Made by a program: the position numbers and the translations under genes
NCBI GenBank assembly: GCA_910574715.1
Contig: CAJTCH010000004.1
Coordinates: forward strand, 52,618 to 116,617
Origin: Lachnospiraceae bacterium
Lineage (GTDB): Bacteria > Bacillota > Clostridia > Lachnospirales > Lachnospiraceae
Direction: 5' to 3'
Length of the DNA: 64,000 bases
Shown: positions 6,945 through 14,484 of the stretch, in pieces
Numbering within the stretch: position 1 is the first letter of the stretch
Layout: the number at the start of each line of letters is the position of its first letter
Notes under the pieces: model-generated
What the model saw: only the letters and a program-made list of their open reading frames with translations
Told to the model about the DNA's origin: nothing
Database searches by the model: none

Positions 6945-9638
6945 ATGGGGGATCATAGAAGATATATCTGTGCAGGTATGCTGGCACATGTCGATGCGGG
7001 GAAGACGACACTGTCCGAGGCGATCCTCTACCTTAGCGGAAGAATCCGCAAGCTTGGCCGGGTAGACCATAAGGACGCATATCTGGACACGAATGAACTG
7101 GAACGCAGCCGAGGAATTACCATCTTCTCAAAACAGGCGGTATGTGAGCTTGGCGATAGGCAGGTGACGCTTCTTGATACTCCCGGGCATGTGGATTTCT
7201 CTGCGGAGATGGAACGGACGCTCCAGGTACTTGATTATGGGATTCTCGTGATCAACGGTATGGACGGGGTGCAGGGGCATACCCGGACGCTTTGGAATCT
7301 GCTTGGACGATATCAGATTCCTGTTTTTCTGTTTATCAATAAGATGGACCAGGAGGGAACGGACAAAGAGACGCTTCTTGAGACGCTGAAGAGCGAGCTC
7401 AGCGGGGCATGTATTGATTTCGGCGGGGAGGACGGCGAGTTCTTCGAAGAATTGGCCATGTGTGAGGATGCCGCGTTGGACGAGTATCTGGAGAGCGGCG
7501 GCTTGAAGGAAGAGACGATCATCCGTCTGATCGGGGAGAGGAAGGCGTATCCGTGTTATTTCGGATCGGCATTGAAGCTTAGCGGAGTGAAGGAATTCCT
7601 GGAAGGCTTCGGGTGTTATGCGAGGGAATGGAGAGGCGGACAGGGAGACTTTGGGGCGAAGGTATATAAGATAACCAGGGATGTGCAGGGGAATCGTCTG
7701 ACCCATCTTAGAGTAACCCGCGGATGCCTTAAGGTGAAGGATATCTTATGTTCCGGCCCGGAAGCAGCCGAACAGTGGGAAGAGAAGGTCAACCAGATAC
7801 GAATCTATTCCGGAGATAGATATGAGACGGTTCCGGAGGCGGAAGCTGGATGTATCTGCGCCGTGACAGGGCTTAGCCGTACATATCCGGGACAGGGATT
7901 GGGTGCGGAGAAGGAATCGGGGACTCCGGTCTTAGAGCCTGTGCTGAATTACCGTATTCATCTGCCGGAAGGGTGTGATGCGCCGGTCATGCTTCGGAAT
8001 CTCAGGCAATTGGAGGAGGAGGATCCGATGCTCCGGATCGTATGGAATGAAGAATTGGGCGAGATCTATGCACAGCTTATGGGCGCGGTGCAGACCGAAG
8101 TCCTGCAGAGCCTTATCCGGGAACGTTTCCACATAGAAGTATCCTTTGATGCGGGAAATATCGTATACAAGGAGACTATATCGAATACGGCAGAAGGCGT
8201 GGGGCATTATGAACCGCTTCGTCACTATGCGGAGGTACATCTGTTGTTAGAGCCGGGGGAGGCAGGCAGCGGAATCGTGCTGGATACGGATTGCAGCGAG
8301 GATGTACTGGACCGGAACTGGCAGCGTCTGGTGCTGACGCATCTGGCGGAGAAGGAACACCGCGGCGTACTGACCGGAGCGGCGGTCACGGATATGAAGA
8401 TTACCCTGCTTGCAGGTCGGGCGCACCCAAAGCATACAGAAGGCGGGGACTTCCGGCAGGCGACGTACCGTGCCGTCAGACAAGGGCTGATGCAGGCGGG
8501 GAGCGTCCTGTTGGAGCCGTATTATGCATATCGTCTGGAGCTGCCGTTGGAGATGGTGGGACGCGCTATGACGGATATCCAGAAGATGTCCGGGGAATGT
8601 AAGACGCCGGAGATCTTCGCAGACCGGTCGGTATTGACAGGGAAAGCGCCTGCAGCGGCTATGCGTGATTATCAGATGGAGGTCAACAGCTATACAAGAG
8701 GACAGGGGAAGCTTACCTGTACGTTCAAGGGATATGAACCGTGTCACAATGCAGAAGAGATCATAGAGGCGAAAGGGTATGACCCGGAACGGGACCTTGA
8801 GAACCCGGCAGGGTCTGTCTTCTGCGCTCATGGAGCCGGGTTTGCCGTGCCGTGGAATCAGGTGCCGGAGTATATGCATATCGAGAGCCAGCTTGAGAAG
8901 CAGATGAGGCAGCAGAAGACAGAAGCAGGGATACACAGGGACGGAAGCGGTGCGGACAGACAGGGCAGGAGCCGTCAGGCGAATCTTAGCCGGGAAGAGG
9001 AAAAAGAACTGGAAGAGATATTTATCCGGACCTATGGGAAGGTGGAGAGAAAGCTTCCGCCGTCTTCTAAGACGGTTGCCGGCGTCCCTAAGAAGACGAG
9101 GCACAGGAAGGAAGAAGAAGCAGTTATGGATTTCCTTCTGGTGGACGGTTATAATGTGATCTTTGCATGGGAAGACTTAAAGGAGCTGGCGAAGGTGAAT
9201 ATCGAGGCGGCGAGAAATAAGCTGATGGATATCCTGTGCAACTATCAGGGCTTCCGCAAATGCACGGTGATCCTGGTGTTTGACGCCTACAAGGTGGACG
9301 GTTATGCGTTGGAGATCCAGAAGTACCACAACATTCATATCGTGTATACGAAAGAGGCGGAGACGGCGGACCAGTATATCGAGAAGGTGGTCCACCACAT
9401 CGGCAGAAAATATCACGTGACGGTGGTGACCTCTGACGGGGTGGAGCAGGTCGTTACCCTGGGACAGGGCGGCACGCTGATCTCTTCGCGGGAATTCCGG
9501 GAAGAAGTGGAGCTTGTGAGACGGCAGATCCGGGAGGAATATGAGAGCAGGAGAGACAGAGGGAAGAACTATCTGTTTGACCATATGGATGAGAAAATGC
9601 AGGAAGATATGGAAAATATACGGCTTGGGAGAAAATAA
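6945..9638 (+). CDS. TetM/EF-G-like ribosomal GTPase fused to a Rae1/YacP NYN endoribonuclease domain
   Basis: 897 residues from the ATG at 6945, which has AAAGGGG 8 bases upstream (an upstream TTG would bury that site). The N-terminal ~640 residues follow the tetracycline ribosomal-protection/EF-G plan: G1 AHVDAGKTT, RGIT, G3 DTPGHVDF, G4 NKMD, then EF-G-like domains II-V. After a charged linker (about 650-725), residues 728-897 form a complete YacP/Rae1-type NYN domain (VDGYNVIFAW, VFDAYKVDG, KEAETADQYIEK, VTSDGVEQ, GQGG). Family knowledge: TetM-like factors bind the ribosomal A site, and B. subtilis Rae1 cleaves mRNA in the A site. One chain therefore joins a ribosome-docking GTPase to an A-site nuclease. 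Tetracycline resistance is possible but unproven; the gene has no mobile-element context. Confidence 0.88.
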   Translation: MGDHRRYICAGMLAHVDAGKTTLSEAILYLSGRIRKLGRVDHKDAYLDTNELERSRGITIFSKQAVCELGDRQVTLLDTPGHVDFSAEMERTLQVLDYGILVINGMDGVQGHTRTLWNLLGRYQIPVFLFINKMDQEGTDKETLLETLKSELSGACIDFGGEDGEFFEELAMCEDAALDEYLESGGLKEETIIRLIGERKAYPCYFGSALKLSGVKEFLEGFGCYAREWRGGQGDFGAKVYKITRDVQGNRLTHLRVTRGCLKVKDILCSGPEAAEQWEEKVNQIRIYSGDRYETVPEAEAGCICAVTGLSRTYPGQGLGAEKESGTPVLEPVLNYRIHLPEGCDAPVMLRNLRQLEEEDPMLRIVWNEELGEIYAQLMGAVQTEVLQSLIRERFHIEVSFDAGNIVYKETISNTAEGVGHYEPLRHYAEVHLLLEPGEAGSGIVLDTDCSEDVLDRNWQRLVLTHLAEKEHRGVLTGAAVTDMKITLLAGRAHPKHTEGGDFRQATYRAVRQGLMQAGSVLLEPYYAYRLELPLEMVGRAMTDIQKMSGECKTPEIFADRSVLTGKAPAAAMRDYQMEVNSYTRGQGKLTCTFKGYEPCHNAEEIIEAKGYDPERDLENPAGSVFCAHGAGFAVPWNQVPEYMHIESQLEKQMRQQKTEAGIHRDGSGADRQGRSRQANLSREEEKELEEIFIRTYGKVERKLPPSSKTVAGVPKKTRHRKEEEAVMDFLLVDGYNVIFAWEDLKELAKVNIEAARNKLMDILCNYQGFRKCTVILVFDAYKVDGYALEIQKYHNIHIVYTKEAETADQYIEKVVHHIGRKYHVTVVTSDGVEQVVTLGQGGTLISSREFREEVELVRRQIREEYESRRDRGKNYLFDHMDEKMQEDMENIRLGRK

Positions 9639-9640
9639 AC

Positions 9641-9669
9641 TTGACAATTCTTGCGGATTGGTCTAATAT
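9641..9669 (+). promoter_or_regulatory. Sigma-A promoter P1 of the metNIQ leader
   Basis: -35 TTGACA (9641-9646), 17-bp spacer, -10 TAATAT (9664-9669). Transcription should start near 9676 and run through the Met-rich leader peptide. It begins three bases after the stop codon of the preceding gene. Confidence 0.8.
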
Positions 9670-9710
9670 ACTAACATATTTGTAGGATCATTCGAGAAAG
9701 GGAAGCAGAT

Positions 9711-9806
9711 ATGAGGACAACATTTCATCAGAATATGAATCAGAATATGATGATGACAGGCTGTGACAGCATGTGCATGATGTGCATGATGGACATGGCT
9801 TATTAG
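9711..9806 (+). CDS. Methionine/cysteine-rich leader peptide of metNIQ
   Basis: A 31-codon reading frame with its own ribosome site (AAAGGGAAG, 8 bases upstream). It encodes 11 methionines and 3 cysteines; the middle has an MMM run and the end reads MCMMCMMDMAY before TAG. It lies between promoter P1 and an intrinsic terminator, upstream of the methionine importer. This is the classic order of a transcription-attenuation leader in which ribosome stalling on scarce codons for the regulated amino acid changes leader RNA folding. I infer that it senses charged Met-tRNA (possibly Cys too). I could not fold the RNA to show an antiterminator. It is not an S-box or T-box as far as I can see. Confidence 0.75.
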   Translation: MRTTFHQNMNQNMMMTGCDSMCMMCMMDMAY

Positions 9807-9830
9807 TGTATGCGTCTGATTATCTGATTT

Positions 9831-9858
9831 TTGACATACTATTGATCTTGGATAGAAT
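9831..9858 (+). promoter_or_regulatory. Possible second promoter P2 inside the metNIQ leader
   Basis: TTGACA (9831-9836), 16-bp spacer, TAGAAT (9853-9858). The predicted start (about 9865) falls inside the 5' arm of the terminator stem, so a P2 transcript would lack the leader peptide and part of the stem. Confidence 0.45.
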
Positions 9859-9861
9859 GCG

Positions 9862-9896
9862 GGGAGCAGGTGCGGCGTGTACTTGTTCCCTTTTTT
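9862..9896 (+). terminator. Intrinsic terminator in the metNIQ leader (attenuator)
   Basis: Stem GGGAGCAGGT (9862-9871) pairs with ACTTGTTCCC (9881-9890), 10 bp including two G-U pairs, followed at once by TTTTTT. It stands 55 bp after the leader-peptide stop and 55 bp before metN, so it must be bypassed for metNIQ expression. A second small hairpin (AGGAACT-GAA-AGTTCCT) follows just before the metN ribosome site. Confidence 0.8.
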
Positions 9897-9950
9897 GTGG
9901 TTTCAAAGAATTAAGGAACTGAAAGTTCCTGAGGAGAGAGGAGAAGGGTT

Positions 9951-10982
9951 ATGGCACAGATTGAAGTAAGACATCTGACGAAAATATTTACTTCAAAGGA
10001 TGCGAAGGTTGATGCGTTGAAGGACATCAGTCTGGAGATTGAACAGGGAGATATCTATGGGATCATAGGTATGTCCGGTGCGGGTAAGAGTACGCTGGTA
10101 CGGTGTCTGAATTACCTGGAGAAGCCGACCAAAGGAGCGGTTCTGGTAGACGGCAAGGAATTGGGGGCGATGTCAGAGAAGGAGCTTCTGAAGCAGCGTA
10201 AGGATATCGCGATGATTTTCCAGCATTTCAATCTGCTGATGCAGAAGAATGTGGTAGATAATGTAAGCTTTCCGCTTCTGATCCAGGGCGTTAAGAAGAA
10301 AGAAGCGCGCAGGAAGGCCAAAGAACTGCTTGGAATCGTAGGGCTTGAGGAGAAGGAACAGTCCTATCCGGCACAGCTTTCCGGAGGACAGAAGCAGAGA
10401 GTCGCCATAGCAAGGGCGCTGGCGTCTGATCCGAGGATCCTCCTGTGCGACGAGGCGACCAGTGCGCTGGACCCACAGACAACGGCGTCCATCCTGGATC
10501 TTTTGAAGGATATCAATCAGCGTTTTGGGATCACGATCGTGATCATCACCCATCAGATGTCTGTGATCCGCAAGATCTGCAGCCATGTGGCGATCATGGC
10601 TCAGGGAGAGATCAAGGAGCATGGCCTGGTAGAAGAGATCTTCAGTCATCCCAAGACCAGGGAGGCGAGAGAGCTGATCTTGAAGGATTCGGACGGGGAG
10701 CATGGGGATCATGCCGGCAGGACGCAGGACAGACTGATGGAGTCGAAGAAGATCCGGATCGTGTTCTCGGAGAATTCTTCGTTTGAACCGGTGATCGCCA
10801 ATATGGTGCTGAAGACGGGCAGACCGGTCAATATCCTGCGGGCAGATACCAAGAACGTAGGAGGGATCGCCAAGGGTGAGATGATCCTTGGGCTTCCGGA
10901 TGATGAGAAGCTTCAGAGAGAGATTGAGGATTATATAACAGAAAGAGGACTGGAGATCGAGGAGGTGACGGGAGATGTTTAG
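9951..10982 (+). CDS. metN: Methionine ABC transporter ATP-binding protein MetN
   Basis: 343 residues: the cytoplasmic ATPase of the D-methionine/L-methionine importer. Walker A GMSGAGKST, Q-loop FQHFNLL, signature LSGGQKQR, Walker B ILLCDEATSALDP and the H-loop IITHQ are all present. The C-terminal ~85 residues form the NIL/C2 domain that binds methionine and feedback-inhibits transport in the family. It is followed by metI with an 8-bp overlap and by metQ, giving a complete importer operon. Expression is probably controlled by the upstream leader peptide and terminator. Confidence 0.96.
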   Translation: MAQIEVRHLTKIFTSKDAKVDALKDISLEIEQGDIYGIIGMSGAGKSTLVRCLNYLEKPTKGAVLVDGKELGAMSEKELLKQRKDIAMIFQHFNLLMQKNVVDNVSFPLLIQGVKKKEARRKAKELLGIVGLEEKEQSYPAQLSGGQKQRVAIARALASDPRILLCDEATSALDPQTTASILDLLKDINQRFGITIVIITHQMSVIRKICSHVAIMAQGEIKEHGLVEEIFSHPKTREARELILKDSDGEHGDHAGRTQDRLMESKKIRIVFSENSSFEPVIANMVLKTGRPVNILRADTKNVGGIAKGEMILGLPDDEKLQREIEDYITERGLEIEEVTGDV

Positions 10983-11634
10983 CAGTGAGGTAATACAGAT
11001 GTTGATACAGGGAATCGGGGAGACGTTATATATGACGCTTGCGTCGACCCTGTTTGGATATCTGTTTGGTCTTCCTATGGGAATCCTGCTGACCATATCA
11101 GATAAGGAAGGGATCAAGCCCAATTGGGTGCTCTATAAGGTACTGGACGTGATCGCGAACATTGTAAGAAGCGTGCCGTTCCTGATCCTGCTGATCGTGC
11201 TGATCCCATTTACGAGAATGATCGTGGGGAAGAGCTACGGTTCGACGGCGACGATCGTGCCCCTTGTGGCTGCTGCGGTTCCGTACATAGCCCGTATGGT
11301 GGAATCTTCCCTCAGGGAGGTGGACGCGGGAGTGATCGAGGCGGCAAGGTCCATGGGCGCTTCCACATTTACCATAGTGACGAAGGTACTGTTGGTGGAG
11401 GCAAGGACCTCCCTGATCGTGGGAGTGACCATCACGCTTGGGACGATACTAGGATATTCGGCAATGGCAGGGACCGTGGGCGGAGGCGGACTTGGAGATA
11501 TTGCGATTCGTTACGGATACCATCGGTATGAGGCTGACATCATGGCAGTTACGGTGGTGCTCCTGATCCTTCTGGTGCAAATATTCCAGACAATTGGTAT
11601 GAAATTGTCTGTTCATCTTGATAAAAGGAAATAA
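10975..11634 (+). CDS. metI: Methionine ABC transporter permease MetI
   Basis: 219 residues with five or so hydrophobic segments and the MetI/BPD permease coupling motif EAARSMGASTFTIVTKVLL followed by the conserved GGGGLGDIAIRYGY region. It forms the membrane channel of the MetNIQ importer. The start overlaps the end of metN by 8 bp and has GGAGG about 10 bp upstream inside metN, suggesting translational coupling. Confidence 0.96.
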   Translation: MFSSEVIQMLIQGIGETLYMTLASTLFGYLFGLPMGILLTISDKEGIKPNWVLYKVLDVIANIVRSVPFLILLIVLIPFTRMIVGKSYGSTATIVPLVAAAVPYIARMVESSLREVDAGVIEAARSMGASTFTIVTKVLLVEARTSLIVGVTITLGTILGYSAMAGTVGGGGLGDIAIRYGYHRYEADIMAVTVVLLILLVQIFQTIGMKLSVHLDKRK

Positions 11635-11663
11635 AAACATAACGAAAAAGGAGGAAATGTATT

Positions 11664-12524
11664 ATGAAGAGAAGATTATTGACAGTATTGCTGGCGGGAG
11701 TATTGGCAGCGGCGCTTACAGGCTGCGGCGGTTCGGATAAGGGGGGAGATTCCGGTTCTGATTCCGGTTCAGGCTCCGAGGATTCTGGTTCTAAGTCAGT
11801 GAAGGTTGCGGCGTCTGCGACTCCTCATGCGGAGATATTGGAGGAGGCCAAGGGGCTTCTGGAAGCGGAAGGGTATGAGCTTGAGGTGACGGTGTTCAAC
11901 GACTATGTCCAGCCGAATGAAGTGGTAGAGAGCGGCGATTTTGATGCGAATTATTTCCAGCATATCCCATATCTGGAAAGCTTTAACGAGGAGAAGGGGA
12001 CACATCTGGTGAATGCAGGAGGAATCCATTACGAGCCGTTCGGGATCTATCCGGGGACCAAGAAGAGCTTAGACGAGCTGGCAGAGGGCGACGCCATCGC
12101 AGTGCCTAACGATACGACCAACGAGGCAAGGGCGCTCCTGCTTCTCCAGGATAACGGCGTGATCACCCTGAAGGAAGGCGCAGGCTTGAATGCAACGGTC
12201 AATGATATCGAAGAGAATGTGAAGAATGTGGAGATCGTTGAGCTGGAAGCTGCACAGGTATCCAGAGTGGTAGACGAGGTTGCATTCGTGGTATTGAACG
12301 GTAATTATGCGTTGGAGGGAGGATATTCTGTGAAGTCAGATGCGATCGCCTATGAGAAGTCGGATTCTGAGGCGGCTAAGACTTATGTGAATGTCATTGC
12401 GGTAAAGGAAGGCAATGAGGAGAACGAAGGGATCCAGGCGCTTGTGAAGGTGCTGAAGTCCGACGATATTAAGAAATTCATTGATGAGAAGTACGACGGG
12501 GCGGTAATCGCATTCGAGGAATAG
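11664..12524 (+). CDS. metQ: Methionine-binding lipoprotein MetQ
   Basis: 286 residues. A lipoprotein signal peptide ends in a lipobox (ALTGC, Cys21), followed by a Gly/Ser-rich linker (about 22-45) that tethers the binding domain to the outer face of the membrane. The body matches the NlpA/MetQ family (VKVAASATPHAEILE, NDYVQPNEVVESGDFDANYFQH, PNDTTNEARALLLLQ). It delivers methionine to MetNI. The gene follows metI by 29 bp with an AAAAAGGAGG ribosome site. The operon ends just before the toxin remnant at 12.54 kb, whose hairpin may serve as the terminator. Confidence 0.96.
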   Translation: MKRRLLTVLLAGVLAAALTGCGGSDKGGDSGSDSGSGSEDSGSKSVKVAASATPHAEILEEAKGLLEAEGYELEVTVFNDYVQPNEVVESGDFDANYFQHIPYLESFNEEKGTHLVNAGGIHYEPFGIYPGTKKSLDELAEGDAIAVPNDTTNEARALLLLQDNGVITLKEGAGLNATVNDIEENVKNVEIVELEAAQVSRVVDEVAFVVLNGNYALEGGYSVKSDAIAYEKSDSEAAKTYVNVIAVKEGNEENEGIQALVKVLKSDDIKKFIDEKYDGAVIAFEE

Positions 12525-12541
12525 AGGCACGGATTAATGCC

Positions 12542-12592
12542 GCAGTAGTGCTCGGCGGGATGATCGATAGTAGGAATAACAAGCGAAAATAA
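12542..12592 (+). pseudogene. Remnant of a holin-like type I toxin gene (C-terminal codons only)
   Basis: The frame encodes AVVLGGMIDSRNNKRK and a stop; its tail is identical to the last nine residues (IDSRNNKRK minus none) of the toxin at 18226-18324, and the preceding residues are similar in character. DNA identity continues through the shared hairpin to about 12633, then resumes at the antitoxin -35 (AAAGAGATTGCAATGT). The N-terminal two thirds and the body of the antitoxin gene are missing, so this is a decayed copy sitting directly behind metQ. Confidence 0.75.
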
Positions 12593-12635
12593 ATAAGCCT
12601 ACCTTGTAATCTTGGCGGATGCAGGTAGGCTTATA
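12592..12635. terminator. Hairpin retained from the toxin/antitoxin locus, probably the metNIQ terminator
   Basis: AATAAGCCTACC pairs with GGTAGGCTTAT around a ~20-nt loop; the same hairpin ends the toxin locus at 18.3 kb. It is the only strong stem after metQ. Confidence 0.6.
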
Positions 12636-12682
12636 ACTAATAAATTTAAAGAGATTGCAATGTTAATTTTCCTGTTGACTTA

Positions 12683-13576
12683 CTATTCTGGCTTCTGGCG
12701 GTTCAGGATCAGGGTGGCCATGCCGCATAGGAGTCCGCCGATCGGGTAAACGATCCAGCAGATCTCCCAGAGGTAAAACACCAGTCCTGCGATCAGGAAG
12801 ACGATGGTGGCAAGGAGCATGATGCATCCGCACCAGACGGCGATCGGACTGTTCTTGGCTTTGGCTTCCGGGGAGTTTTCTCTGTTATAGGCCGCAACGT
12901 CGAATTCTGCCTTATGCATCCCGGTATAGGTGAAGATGGATACGGCGCCGGTCACGAAGAGCATGAAGATGCCGTAGTAGAAATCATCCGTCATGTTGTC
13001 TGGCAGCGGAAGCGAGTCTCCGTTCATCCCAATAAGCATTCCGATCAGTATCAGTCCGACGCCGGTCGCGATCTTTGACGGGAAATGGCTGTCAAAGGTA
13101 TCTTTCTCTTCCTGGGTATAGAAGTCCTGGATGACCGGATGCTTCTTGCGGTAGTCAGAATCCTTCATCCCCTGTACGATCAGGATCAGGATGGCGACCG
13201 TGGCAATTATCATGAATACGGTATTCAAGACTTCCTCGTCCATCCATCTAAGACCTGTTATCAGTTCATAGAAGGCGGCGGCGAAGATGATGAGGGCGAC
13301 GCCGAAGGTGATCCATTTGCGGAAATGCTTCATATGCTCCCGGTGCTGCAGGTTGTCTTCTATCTCTGATATGCTTGCGTCCTTACGAAGTAAAGTATCT
13401 AGGCCGCAGGAGAACAGATCGCATAGCTGCAAGAGCTTCTCCATCTCGGCATAAGAGGCGCCGGACTCCCATTTGGATATCGTCTGCCGGGATACTTCCA
13501 GTTGCTCGGCAAGCTGTTCCTGTGTGATATTATTTCGTTTTCTATAGTATTGTAGATTTTCTCCAAATAAGCTCAT
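12683..13576 (-). CDS. XRE-family regulator with C-terminal transmembrane domain
   Basis: 297 residues. Residues 1-60 are a Cro/CI helix-turn-helix (LQYYRKRNNITQEQLAEQLEVSRQTISKWESG). The rest holds five or more hydrophobic segments (about 92-108, 118-136, 168-184, 200-218, 245-285) in pairs, so the DNA-binding domain is probably tethered to the membrane and may sense an envelope signal. This fusion is common in Firmicutes and its targets are usually neighbouring transporters; here the divergent neighbour is an acetyltransferase gene. Confidence 0.85.
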   Translation of the reverse strand: MSLFGENLQYYRKRNNITQEQLAEQLEVSRQTISKWESGASYAEMEKLLQLCDLFSCGLDTLLRKDASISEIEDNLQHREHMKHFRKWITFGVALIIFAAAFYELITGLRWMDEEVLNTVFMIIATVAILILIVQGMKDSDYRKKHPVIQDFYTQEEKDTFDSHFPSKIATGVGLILIGMLIGMNGDSLPLPDNMTDDFYYGIFMLFVTGAVSIFTYTGMHKAEFDVAAYNRENSPEAKAKNSPIAVWCGCIMLLATIVFLIAGLVFYLWEICWIVYPIGGLLCGMATLILNRQKPE

Positions 13577-13758
13577 AGTGTGTACCCTTTCTTTATTGTA
13601 GTGCCTTTACGCGTTTCAGGTTGGGTTTATCTTATAATATTTCCCATGTAAAATCTATATATTTCATGTTGCTTTTGAAGAAATCGATGTAAACTTTCGG
13701 TTGCGCGGCTGATTTTCTGTTATAATAAACAAAATAGTTTCTCAAGGAGAGTTGGATT

Positions 13759-14304
13759 ATGAGGATAGAATATCGAAGACTGGAAAAAGAAGAAATCTGC
13801 CGGGAATTGTTCGGGCAGTTTATCCGCCGTCAGGAGGTCACGAAGTGCTGGCGCAGAGAAGGCGGGAAGTGGGTGATTCAAGATGCGCCTTTCATTGATG
13901 ACTGGTCGGAGGAGGATTATCAGCTCTTGGTCAGCTGCCTTAAGAATACGGCGGAGACTGGCGGAGCGGTATGGGGTGCGTTTTGCGGCGGTGTTCTTAA
14001 GGGATTCGCGTCTGTCGAGTCAGAACCGTTCGGAAGCCGGGGACAGTACCTGGACCTGACCAGTCTGCACGTGTCTGGGGATATGCGGGGAGAAGGGATC
14101 GGAAGGACGCTGTTTCATAAGGCAGGTCAGTGGGCGAAGGAGAAGGGAGCAGATAAGCTGTATATATCGGGACACTCGGCGGTTGAGACGCAGGCATTCT
14201 ATCAGGCCATGGGATGTGCGGAGGCGGAAGAATATTGCCGGAAGCATGTGGAGGCAGAGCCGTATGATTGTCAGTTAGAATATATACTGAGCGACAGGCA
14301 ATAA
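13759..14304 (+). CDS. GNAT-family N-acetyltransferase
   Basis: 181 residues. The acetyl-CoA binding motif A is seen as LHVSGDMRGEGIGRTLFHKAGQWAKEKGADKLY (about 109-140; R/Q-x-x-G-x-G/A is RGEGIG). The following SGHSAVETQAFYQAMGC strand-helix is typical. The substrate is not evident. The ribosome site is AAGGAGAG, and a TATAAT box lies at 13721-13726. Confidence 0.88.
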   Translation: MRIEYRRLEKEEICRELFGQFIRRQEVTKCWRREGGKWVIQDAPFIDDWSEEDYQLLVSCLKNTAETGGAVWGAFCGGVLKGFASVESEPFGSRGQYLDLTSLHVSGDMRGEGIGRTLFHKAGQWAKEKGADKLYISGHSAVETQAFYQAMGCAEAEEYCRKHVEAEPYDCQLEYILSDRQ

Positions 14305-14335
14305 CCTTGCCAGGATGTGGTTCTATATAGAATGC

Positions 14336-14390
14336 AGAGGACACTGTAAAAGGCGGCGGGCGCGGATCGCAGCCTTTTACAGTGTCCTCT
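14336..14390. terminator. Long perfect hairpin between convergent genes
   Basis: A 19-bp perfect stem (AGAGGACACTGTAAAAGGC with its complement) and 17-nt loop sit between the acetyltransferase gene and the 3' end of carB. The A/T-rich stem flank supplies U-rich ends in both directions, so it can terminate both genes. Confidence 0.8.
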
Positions 14391-14421
14391 GAGTTTGTAT
14401 GAGACAGATTCCCGGCTGCCC

Positions 14422-14484
14422 GGATCATCTGCCTGTAATATTACTATGCAGCCGTCTGGATCATCTATCCGTAATCTCACTGTG
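14422..14484. repeat. Imperfect duplication of the carB 3' end
   Basis: Two 27-bp units (14422-14448 and 14458-14484) match at 21 of 27 positions with a 36-bp period. The right unit spans the last codons and stop of carB; the left unit is a non-coding copy just beyond the stop. Confidence 0.6.

Noticed and set aside
6945..9638. Calling the GTPase-Rae1 fusion a tetracycline-resistance gene
   Set aside because: The GTPase part resembles ribosomal protection proteins, but the gene has chromosomal context and a nuclease fusion; resistance cannot be read from sequence alone.
9670..9860. S-box (SAM) riboswitch or Met T-box ahead of metNIQ
   Set aside because: The leader lacks the conserved SAM-I core and T-box sequence; most of it is occupied by the leader-peptide frame.
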